From: a virus
IMG/VR virus record: IMGVR_UViG_3300023174_000550
Coordinates: 1 to 27,335 of that record
Length of the DNA stretch: 27,335 bases
Reading direction: 5' to 3' (one strand)
The translations under genes and the position numbers were made by a program. Positions within the stretch are counted from its first letter, which is position 1; each line of letters starts with the position of its first letter. Below, piece by piece: positions 15,229 through 22,450 of this stretch. Below the pieces are notes generated by a model, which searched no databases, was not told the origin of the DNA, and saw only the letters and a list, made by a program, of their open reading frames with translations.

Positions 15229-18200
15229 CTATACTGGTGTTGCTACAGTAGTTGACCATATGACATCAGAATATACCTTAAACTGGTCTGGATTAATCAA
15301 AACACCGTCAATGTTGTCATCAATAATTATCTTATTAGTGCCAACATACCTTGCATAAATGTCTGATGGATTAATTGAATATATGGGTGTATTGGATATT
15401 GTTTTAACGCTTTCACCAAGATCACCACCCACAGGAGTTCCCCAATTAAATGAATTCTGCCAATAGTCCCAACCACCTAATCCAGTTGCTGTTGATAATG
15501 CGTTAGACCAAGACCTATATTCAACACTTTGTTCTTGCTCAAGGTTTGTTGCAACTGAATAAGAAATATTATTATATGTTAGTGGACCATTCAAAGATAC
15601 TCTTCCAGTATAAGAAGAAAAATCAAGAACTTTTGCAAATGCAATACCAACACAAGACCACTCGCCCATAAATAAATATGGTGTATCTACAGCAACTCCA
15701 TCTAAGTAGAACTGTACATTATTTAGAATAGAATCAGTTGATCTTAGTTTTGCATAAAGTTTTCCTCTTAGACCTGTACTTTCTCCTAAAAGATAAATAT
15801 CCACTGTATCTTCTTTATATGTAATTGATGCTATTTTTATTTCTTGACTAGGAAAAATATTTTCTGCATATCTTAACCAAACTTGTAAAGAACTAATTTT
15901 TAAATCAATATTTTGTTCTTTATTTACTATCATTGCTACACCACGATCAAGGTATGAAGAAAAGTTGCCATGCATTCTCCAACCACTATGCCTAGTTAAG
16001 AATAGGTGCGGAGTAGAGTCTTTATAAAGTGAAATTGGATTTTCGCCTTTAAAATCATAATATAGCCCAGGTTTGTAGTATGGGTATGTTGGAACTCCAT
16101 ACTTACTTCCAACTTCTGTAAATTTTGTTCTTTCAAGAACTTGAGATGCAAGTTGAAGGTCTCTTAATTTAATTGGATTATTAACAATTCCATTAACAAA
16201 AAAATCAATATGTGAAACAATTCCTAAATCATTAAAATCAACATCAGAGTTGTCAGAATATTTTTGAGGTGGATAAATTACAGATCCATCTACAAGTTCA
16301 AAAGCGGTATCTTCCCAATTTGTGACTGCATCATCTGGGTTAACAACTCCTTTTGCTCTTGGCAAATCTATGTTAGGAAAATCAACTAAATTTTTATTAA
16401 CTCCATCAACTATTTTTTGAAAAGATACATAAGTTTTGATATTTGACATACTTGTGTCATAATAATAATATTTAATTGCATTATTGGCTAGATCTAAATA
16501 AATATCCCAACCAGTAAATACATTGTTTGCTAAATTTTCATAGGTTTGCACATATGGATCATGAAACTCATTATATAGATCTTGATATATCCATGCACTA
16601 TTTATTTGTTTAAGATTTGTTTCTATTGGTTCTGGATAATCAATATTAAATTGAATTGTATCTAAATCATAGTTTTCATTACCGTCGTAATCTTTAACAT
16701 ATTTTGCAAAATATGATAATGGAATATAATCTTCCCAATAACCAGAAACTGCAACATCAGCAAAAAATATTCCATATTTTTCAAAAGGCATTAAGTCATA
16801 ACTTGACCTATGATCATATAATGCATTTGCAGAAGATAAAGTTTCTGAAAACAATCCTAAAGAATTATAGTGTGAAGAAATTTTTCTATTGTTATATCCA
16901 GATTCAAAACCAAAACTATATAATTTTCCTGTAAAGGTATTGCCTACTATTCCACCAATACTTATTGATAAATTATTTTGATTACTAAAAAATGAATTAA
17001 CTCCTGGAATGTTTTGTAAATTAAACTTTGTTATATTAATTCCAGAAGCAAACTTTTGATTTGCAACAATTGTTTTTGTTCCAAGAGGATAAGTTACGCC
17101 TGATATTGTTGCACTATATGTTAATGTTGTGTTATTTATAGATGCTTGCAAATAATCTGATGAAAATCTATTTGTTATCTTAAATAAAATTTCATTTGAT
17201 GCAGATCCAGAACTTTCAAATATGCCATAAAACGATTCTGTTTGATCATTAAGTATTGCAAAATTATCAAACTTAATATAACAATTTTGAGAATTCCAAC
17301 TTGCTGGTCCAGGCCTGAATGTGAAATATTTAGTTGCAAGAGCAGATTGTGCTGTTTGCATATCATCATACCAATTTTGAATTGTTTTTGTAGGAGGAAC
17401 AAATGTAATAGTTCCAGACACTTGAGATGTAATTGCAGGGGACACAGTTATAGTGGTTGTTGCAACATTTGTTACATATGTATTTTTCGCAAATCCAGTA
17501 CCAACAACTTCTTGACCAACTGCAATTGCACTATTGGATGCTGAAATTACAAAAGTCGTTGCTGAAGGTGCACCTCCAGAAGAATATGTTGCAGATATGT
17601 TAACTGGTATAAAATTAAAAGTTGGTAACTTGTAGTTTGGCAATTCTAGTGTATTGGAATTTGCCACAACATTATTAAAATATCCTTGTTTCCAATTTGC
17701 AAAATCTGGATAATGATAATTTACAGTACTGTTAGCATATGCATAATCGGCAAAAGCAGTTGTTGCATTTAAAGAAGAGTTTTCAAGTTCTGGAGCAGTA
17801 ACACCCTGACCCCAAACAAATCTTCTCTTAGCAATTTCATTTGGAACGGGATATGAGTAAATTGCAAAAGAATCAATACTGAGATGAGGAACATCAGAAT
17901 ATGCATAAAATCCTAACCAGTCTTGAGACTTTCCTGATACGTATTCTAAAGGAAGAGATACTGATGATTCAATAAAAGAAATATTAATAACTTCTTCTCC
18001 ATTAACCAAAACTGTAATGTTATCCCTAACATAGCGTATATGGATAAGCATTGGTCTAAACCATTCTCCTACATAATGAGACTTAAATTGTTTATTAAAT
18101 ACAAATGTTAAAAATCCACCTTCAACATATAGTCCATCATTTGATGCAATTGAACCAAATATTTTTCTTGCAACTGGTGCATCTGTATTAATTGAAAGCC

Positions 18201-19092
18201 ACATCTCTGCAGTATATTCATTATGTCTTCCTTTCTCATTTAAAAATCCATACCCAGGGAAAATCAAAGATGGATAGTTTATAGAAGATATTACATTTGG
18301 ATATAATTTAGTAACATTTGATGATCCAAAAACAAGAGGGATACCAAAGTTTTTTGCATACATTTCATTTGTTCCAGTTAAGTAGTACGCAAGTTTTGAA
18401 GTTGAACCGTAGCATGCAGCACTAACTGTATTTAATGTACTTGGAAGATTTATAGATGCGCTAATTGGAGAAGTTGAAATTCCCATTGAAGTTTTATTAA
18501 AATTTTCTGACCATTGAGATAAGTTAAATCCATTAACATAAAAATTATAATTATTTGCGCCACCACCAGGAGTTACATTTATTTTTAATATCATTTTTAT
18601 ATTTGTTGCACTAACTGGTAAATCAAAGTTTCCTGAAAAAGAAACCCAGTTATTAAAATCTGTATTATATATTGTGTTTGTTTCTTGTACTGTATAGGTT
18701 AAACTATCAATAGTGCTTACATATTGATACCCGTATGAATAGGAAGTTCCATTGGCTGAACCAATATATAAATTGCCAGAAATAGCAAAGTTTTTAAGAG
18801 TTGTAGAAAGTGAGCCACTTGGAAAAGCAGGAACATTTATTGCAGTAATTTGTGAAACAGAATCAGACCCAGTTAACTTAGTTGTAACACTATTTGAAAA
18901 TGGAACAGTGCCAGGAGGAGAACTTTCTAAACTCCCCGTGGCACCAGTCAATGTCCACTGTGCTGCGTTATAAAATTGACGATTTGTTTCAGTTAATAAT
19001 GATATAAAATCCAATTGCTCATTAAGCATCCATACGGCTATTGGGTGCTCAGAAATAACTTTTTCTACGTACAGATTTGATTGAATAGTCAT
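15229..19092 (-). CDS. Large LamG/concanavalin-like surface or tail protein
   Basis: This 1287-aa protein has at least three, possibly four, concanavalin A/LamG-like beta-sandwich modules. Its opening VISEHPIAVWMLNE is the standard entry of LamG domains in phage proteins. A second module (about 280-375) contains HNEYTAEMWLSINTDAPVAR and HYVGEWFRPMLIHIRYVRD. Further modules lie near 600-740 and 1030-1165. A small beta module (about 497-557) contains VGQEVVGTGFAKNTYVTNV and resembles one in the 1112-aa protein at 22451. Such proteins usually bind sugars on the host or decorate the virion. The start has AGGAG five to six bases upstream and lies 32 bases after the ribonucleotide reductase stop. 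Gene order (between fibres and portal) suggests a receptor-binding or minor tail role, which is not proven. Confidence 0.8.
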   Translation of the reverse strand: MTIQSNLYVEKVISEHPIAVWMLNEQLDFISLLTETNRQFYNAAQWTLTGATGSLESSPPGTVPFSNSVTTKLTGSDSVSQITAINVPAFPSGSLSTTLKNFAISGNLYIGSANGTSYSYGYQYVSTIDSLTYTVQETNTIYNTDFNNWVSFSGNFDLPVSATNIKMILKINVTPGGGANNYNFYVNGFNLSQWSENFNKTSMGISTSPISASINLPSTLNTVSAACYGSTSKLAYYLTGTNEMYAKNFGIPLVFGSSNVTKLYPNVISSINYPSLIFPGYGFLNEKGRHNEYTAEMWLSINTDAPVARKIFGSIASNDGLYVEGGFLTFVFNKQFKSHYVGEWFRPMLIHIRYVRDNITVLVNGEEVINISFIESSVSLPLEYVSGKSQDWLGFYAYSDVPHLSIDSFAIYSYPVPNEIAKRRFVWGQGVTAPELENSSLNATTAFADYAYANSTVNYHYPDFANWKQGYFNNVVANSNTLELPNYKLPTFNFIPVNISATYSSGGAPSATTFVISASNSAIAVGQEVVGTGFAKNTYVTNVATTTITVSPAITSQVSGTITFVPPTKTIQNWYDDMQTAQSALATKYFTFRPGPASWNSQNCYIKFDNFAILNDQTESFYGIFESSGSASNEILFKITNRFSSDYLQASINNTTLTYSATISGVTYPLGTKTIVANQKFASGINITKFNLQNIPGVNSFFSNQNNLSISIGGIVGNTFTGKLYSFGFESGYNNRKISSHYNSLGLFSETLSSANALYDHRSSYDLMPFEKYGIFFADVAVSGYWEDYIPLSYFAKYVKDYDGNENYDLDTIQFNIDYPEPIETNLKQINSAWIYQDLYNEFHDPYVQTYENLANNVFTGWDIYLDLANNAIKYYYYDTSMSNIKTYVSFQKIVDGVNKNLVDFPNIDLPRAKGVVNPDDAVTNWEDTAFELVDGSVIYPPQKYSDNSDVDFNDLGIVSHIDFFVNGIVNNPIKLRDLQLASQVLERTKFTEVGSKYGVPTYPYYKPGLYYDFKGENPISLYKDSTPHLFLTRHSGWRMHGNFSSYLDRGVAMIVNKEQNIDLKISSLQVWLRYAENIFPSQEIKIASITYKEDTVDIYLLGESTGLRGKLYAKLRSTDSILNNVQFYLDGVAVDTPYLFMGEWSCVGIAFAKVLDFSSYTGRVSLNGPLTYNNISYSVATNLEQEQSVEYRSWSNALSTATGLGGWDYWQNSFNWGTPVGGDLGESVKTISNTPIYSINPSDIYARYVGTNKIIIDDNIDGVLINPDQFKVYSDVIWSTTVATPV

Positions 19093-19107
19093 AGATTCTC
19101 CTACACT

Positions 19108-19116
19108 ATTTTACCA
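19108..19116 (-). promoter_or_regulatory. Extended -10 (TGGTAAAAT) inside a short dyad
   Basis: TGGTAAAAT occurs in the 32-base gap between the ribonucleotide reductase gene and the LamG gene, centred within the inverted repeat ACTAT/ATAGT (19105-19120). The predicted start leaves about nine bases of leader. It would make the LamG gene a new transcript start independent of the reductase. The dyad may be an operator, but it is short. Confidence 0.4.
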
Positions 19117-19124
19117 TAGTAAGA

Positions 19125-21155
19125 TTATTTTATCTTAATCTCACAGTAATCTGTAGTGCAGTACATTTCTCCTTGTGCCTCAAGATTTTCTACACCATCA
19201 TAAATAGCAGAGAAATCAATGTGACCAATACGACCAATATAGTGATCATATTCTTCTTCAGTAATTTGTGTATATGGTTGCTGTGGGTATGTGTTATTTC
19301 CCATTGGTAAAAATGACACAGCCTTTAGTTGTCCTTCATACATATGTAATGCTGGAGCAACATGCTTTGATTCTGTTTCTTTATCAAATGATAGAGTCAC
19401 AGAAACACCATTGTCAGACCAGTACTTCTGAGCAGTTGCAGCAAGAGCAATCTTTTCAAATAATGTAACTTCTTTTTCAGAACGCTTATGTCCTGAATGT
19501 ACTGGAAAATATACTACTTGTGTATTTGCTGATACAAGGTCTTTTTCAATCTTATACCCTGCAACTTTAAACAAATGTAGCATTGGATCTTGATCACCAA
19601 AACGAATAGCACGTAGATAATATTCTCCACCTACTGCCCAGTGGACTCCTGGAGATGCTCCAGAAAGTAATGATACTGAACCTGATGGCTTAACAGTAGT
19701 TACACGAATTGATTCACGAACACAAAGCCATTCTGAATATTGCTTATCATAGTGACGAATCTTTCCATAACCTTCGTCCATCCATTCACGAACTGCTGGC
19801 AAGCCATGTTGGTCTGCAAATGAAGCAATGCCTGTAAGAGAAGTTCCAATACGGCGATTACGTTGCATAATACCATTTGTCTGTTGCCAATGTGTTGGCA
19901 TAAGAGTTACAGTCTTTCCATAAAGGTATGCAAACTTTAACGTCTTGAGGAAGTCCTCCTTGGATTCGTGACGATTTAGGTGCACTTCTACAAGTGTACA
20001 TAATTCATAACTTTCCAATGGCTGCTCCGCACAAGGGTTAAAGCCCATAACACGATAGTCTTTACCATCTGCAGGATCTGCAAGGCGACCAAAGTTACGA
20101 GCAACATCAAGCCAAATAAATCCTGGCTCTCCGTTGTTTACAATCAAATCAACATAGTCTTCATACTTAGTTCCGACTTCTGCTGCGATTGAATTATTTG
20201 ACATCCAAGCCCAGCCTGGATTTTCTGAGTCATAAGAATTACGTTCTGGAAATATTTCTGCATTTTTAAGATTAATAAAGTCTTGATCTCCTGCTGCCCC
20301 AAGTGCAAGGGTTGCAGAACGACGTACATTTCCTGATACCACACAGGTACCAATTAAATTAATAATATCTACAATTGCACGAGCATCAAAACCTTCTCCG
20401 CCCCTAGAGCCAATTACCTTGCGAAGGCGTACATGCAGATCAATAAGTGGTTCTGGACCGCTTGCTACCCCTCCAAAGCCCTTGATAGGTGCTCCTAGTG
20501 GACGAATCAAAGAATAATCAAACTCTTGAATAGACTGGTTTGGACGCAAGAAAGAGTTGAGCAATAATCTTACAGACTCAACCCAACCTTCACGAGTATC
20601 TGGAATCTCATATGTAGAAGATGGTTCTGTTGGAGAGTAAATAGAAAAATTCTTTTCTTGTCCAACGGTATCAAACCCAACTCCAATACCTAGCATTAAA
20701 GCATCCATTATCCAAGCAAATAATGCACCTGGATCATTCTTATCAAGATCACGAGTAGAAACCATTGCACAGTTTTGAAGTGAAGCAGAGTTTCGCTTCT
20801 CCATAGTCATTGGAGTACCAAATGCCCATAGACCTCTTCCTGGTGGTGTCCACTTAAGATTAAACATACGATCATATGCTTCTTGTGCAGACTTTTGAGC
20901 CTTATTGTCATTCCATGGCAAACGGTTTTCTTTAGCATGATTTTTTTGAACTGAATACATGCCCTCAATTACACGACGACATACTTCATACCAACGCTCT
21001 TTGGTTCCATCCTCCTTAACACGAGAATATGTGCGGATAAAAGTAATTTCACCTAGGGAGTTTTCTCCCGCATCCTTTAATCCAAACGGAGACTCTGCTC
21101 CAACATACTTTGTTACGAAATCATCTAGAAGACGAAAAGAAAAGAACTCTGACAT
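19125..21155 (-). CDS. nrdJ: Adenosylcobalamin-dependent ribonucleoside-triphosphate reductase (class II, monomeric)
   Basis: This 676-aa enzyme reduces ribonucleotides to deoxyribonucleotides with coenzyme B12 as radical source, supplying dNTPs for phage DNA synthesis. It follows the Lactobacillus leichmannii reductase type. SLQNCAMVSTRDL carries Cys129 (one of the redox pair) and FNPCAEQPLESYELCTLVEV holds Asn373, the thiyl-site Cys375, Glu377 and the second redox Cys386. TVKPSGSVSLLSGASPGVHW (487-506) forms part of the barrel. The C-terminus ends CTTDYCEIKIK with Cys666 and Cys671, the mobile pair that regenerates the active site. All key residues are present, so it should be active; it is about 60 residues shorter than the Lactobacillus enzyme. 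No small subunit gene is needed or seen. Its own promoter and an upstream terminator set it apart from the structural genes around it. The B12 must come from the host or its surroundings. Confidence 0.94.
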   Translation of the reverse strand: MSEFFSFRLLDDFVTKYVGAESPFGLKDAGENSLGEITFIRTYSRVKEDGTKERWYEVCRRVIEGMYSVQKNHAKENRLPWNDNKAQKSAQEAYDRMFNLKWTPPGRGLWAFGTPMTMEKRNSASLQNCAMVSTRDLDKNDPGALFAWIMDALMLGIGVGFDTVGQEKNFSIYSPTEPSSTYEIPDTREGWVESVRLLLNSFLRPNQSIQEFDYSLIRPLGAPIKGFGGVASGPEPLIDLHVRLRKVIGSRGGEGFDARAIVDIINLIGTCVVSGNVRRSATLALGAAGDQDFINLKNAEIFPERNSYDSENPGWAWMSNNSIAAEVGTKYEDYVDLIVNNGEPGFIWLDVARNFGRLADPADGKDYRVMGFNPCAEQPLESYELCTLVEVHLNRHESKEDFLKTLKFAYLYGKTVTLMPTHWQQTNGIMQRNRRIGTSLTGIASFADQHGLPAVREWMDEGYGKIRHYDKQYSEWLCVRESIRVTTVKPSGSVSLLSGASPGVHWAVGGEYYLRAIRFGDQDPMLHLFKVAGYKIEKDLVSANTQVVYFPVHSGHKRSEKEVTLFEKIALAATAQKYWSDNGVSVTLSFDKETESKHVAPALHMYEGQLKAVSFLPMGNNTYPQQPYTQITEEEYDHYIGRIGHIDFSAIYDGVENLEAQGEMYCTTDYCEIKIK

Positions 21156-21194
21156 ATTATAACCACTTACCTCTCAAGTTTAAATTTTATATGA

Positions 21195-21219
21195 AGTACT
21201 TATTATTTTGCTAAGTACT
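21195..21219 (-). promoter_or_regulatory. Inverted repeat at reductase transcript start
   Basis: AGTACTTA and TAAGTACT form a perfect eight-base inverted repeat with a nine-base spacer, starting at the predicted transcription start (about 21218). It may be an operator or a 5' stabilising hairpin. It does not resemble an NrdR box and there is no B12 riboswitch core in the roughly 60-base leader. Confidence 0.45.
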
Positions 21220-21224
21220 GTATA

Positions 21225-21253
21225 AGTATACCACTATTATTTTACAATTACAA
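21225..21253 (-). promoter_or_regulatory. Promoter of ribonucleotide reductase gene
   Basis: On the minus strand a -35 TTGTAA (21248-21253) is followed after 17 bases by TATACT (21225-21230), with TGG directly before the -10, so it is also an extended -10. It lies just after a strong terminator, so the reductase appears to be a separate transcript. Confidence 0.7.
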
Positions 21254-21262
21254 ACGTAAAAC

Positions 21263-21293
21263 AAAAAGCCTATACCTTTTGTTTAGGTATAGG
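21263..21293 (-). terminator. Rho-independent terminator after 78-aa gene
   Basis: CCTATACCT and AGGTATAGG form a perfect nine-pair stem (21285-21293 and 21269-21277) with a seven-base loop, followed on the minus strand by CTTTTTGTTTT. It lies 28 bases after the 78-aa gene and ends that transcript before the reductase promoter. Confidence 0.88.
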
Positions 21294-21320
21294 ACTTTAA
21301 GTTTTTATAAGTTATATGTT

Positions 21321-21557
21321 TTACTCTGCAGGAGTAAGTGGAAGTTTATCAAGTTCTTCCTTATGTACATTAATTGCTGCTTCAAGAATTTCAAGATTCT
21401 TGTTAATGTTTTCCATTTGCTCATCAGATCCAAGTTGATCCGCTGTCTTCTTATTTAGTTCATGCTGATATGCTTCAGCAGCAAACTGTGTAATACGTTG
21501 CTGAATAATTTCAGCCTTTTGCTCATTTGTTAGAACTGCATCAAAGTCAATTGACAT
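21321..21557 (-). CDS. Small coiled-coil protein (78 aa), unassigned
   Basis: This 78-aa protein is almost entirely helical and hydrophilic. It has NEQKAEIIQQRITQFAAEAY followed by a Lys/Asn hinge and MENINKNLEILEAAINVHKE, the pattern of two amphipathic helices forming a short coiled coil. No cysteine, signal peptide or membrane segment is present. The start has AAGGGAG six bases upstream. The gene stands alone between a promoter with perfect -35 and -10 hexamers and a strong terminator, so it is expected to be highly expressed as a monocistronic message. The function is unknown. It could be a small structural or assembly factor, or a regulator, and its isolation suggests a dose or timing different from the virion genes around it. 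Confidence 0.8.
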   Translation of the reverse strand: MSIDFDAVLTNEQKAEIIQQRITQFAAEAYQHELNKKTADQLGSDEQMENINKNLEILEAAINVHKEELDKLPLTPAE

Positions 21558-21589
21558 TTATTTCTCCCTTAAGGTTGACTAGTTTTATA

Positions 21590-21619
21590 ATTATAGCATA
21601 TTGAATTTTAGGCTGTCAA
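21590..21619 (-). promoter_or_regulatory. Consensus sigma-70-type promoter for 78-aa gene
   Basis: TTGACA (21614-21619, inside the last codons of the upstream gene) is separated by 18 bases from TATAAT (21590-21595), which is preceded by TGC. Both hexamers are perfect. The predicted transcription start is near 21583, with a 26-base leader containing AAGGGAG. This is the best vegetative promoter in the window. Confidence 0.85.
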
Positions 21620-22438
21620 GTCACCAGTAAGTAGCCAAGTACTGGCTGTTCCTGATGCTGAGGCTGCTGACATTTTTATTAATGAGGCAGTAGACCATGC
21701 TGCTCTAAGTTTAAGTCCTGGAGTTGCATTTACAGTTGGTACCGTGGCAGTTGCGGTAGTTGCAACAGTAACTCCTGTTGTTTGTGCAACAAGAGTAATA
21801 GTAGTTCCTAATGGCAATACTGCTAAAGATGTATCTACTTGAAATGCAAAGGCACCATTCATTTGAACAATGGTATTTGCATCTGCTGTAGTTAATTGAT
21901 AGGCTGCTGTTTTTGCTGTAGCATTAACATTTTGTACAAGATTTCCCGTAATAGTGGTTGTTCCATAAGCATCACCATTAATACGCATTCGTTCTGTTGT
22001 TACTGCTGCAGCATCATTTTGTCCTCCAGTACCAACTGCAAACGCAAGATATTCTGTTCCCCAAACTCCAGTAGAGTATCCAGCAAGAATATCAGCAACT
22101 CTTCTTGGACCAGTATCTGCTGGATAATTAAAAAATGTTCCCCACAGACTTATTCCAGATCTTTCTCCACTTGTACTTCCTGGAGTTAATGTTCTTATTG
22201 TCCATGTACCATTTATAAATGTATTAGTTACATTTAATCTTGTAACATTTAAATCTGAAAAACTTGGAGTAACATTAAAAATAACACTGTTAGCAAATGT
22301 GACAGAATTATTAAATCTAGCGGTACCATCAAAAACAGAACTACCACGAACGCCCAAGTTATTATCAATTGCTACTGTAGGTAAAAATACAGTATTATTA
22401 ATACTACTATAACTAGTCTGCTCTCGTGTAAGAGGCAT
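21608..22438 (-). CDS. Tail fibre-like protein (276 aa)
   Basis: This 276-aa protein has a repetitive beta-rich shaft. The N-terminal half shows alternating short segments such as FNNSVTFANSVIFNVTPSFS and LNVTRLNVTNTFINGTW. It then contains GTEYLAFAVGTGGQNDAAAV followed by TTERMRI, a phrase typical of trimeric fibre shafts. The C-terminal third, from QLTTADANTIVQMNG, forms a head-like domain with strands TLAVLPLGTTITLVA-type sequence. This suggests a short fibre or adhesin tip. The start has AAGGAGG five to six bases upstream, 12 bases after the previous stop, so the two large structural genes are coupled. Its last codons contain the -35 of the next promoter. It may be the receptor-binding tip or a lid of the preceding protein. 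Confidence 0.7.
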   Translation of the reverse strand: MPLTREQTSYSSINNTVFLPTVAIDNNLGVRGSSVFDGTARFNNSVTFANSVIFNVTPSFSDLNVTRLNVTNTFINGTWTIRTLTPGSTSGERSGISLWGTFFNYPADTGPRRVADILAGYSTGVWGTEYLAFAVGTGGQNDAAAVTTERMRINGDAYGTTTITGNLVQNVNATAKTAAYQLTTADANTIVQMNGAFAFQVDTSLAVLPLGTTITLVAQTTGVTVATTATATVPTVNATPGLKLRAAWSTASLIKMSAASASGTASTWLLTGDLTA

Positions 22439-22450
22439 TTATTCCTCCTT

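Noticed and set aside
19093-19124. Terminator after the reductase gene
   Set aside because: The ACTAT/ATAGT dyad has only five weak pairs and no T-tract; it overlaps a -10-like element and fits a promoter or operator better.
21156-21220. B12 riboswitch in front of the B12-dependent reductase
   Set aside because: The leader is only about 60 bases and has no B12-box-like sequence; known cobalamin riboswitches are much longer.
21195-21260. NrdR box pair controlling the reductase
   Set aside because: The inverted repeat does not match the paired palindromic NrdR pattern in sequence or spacing.
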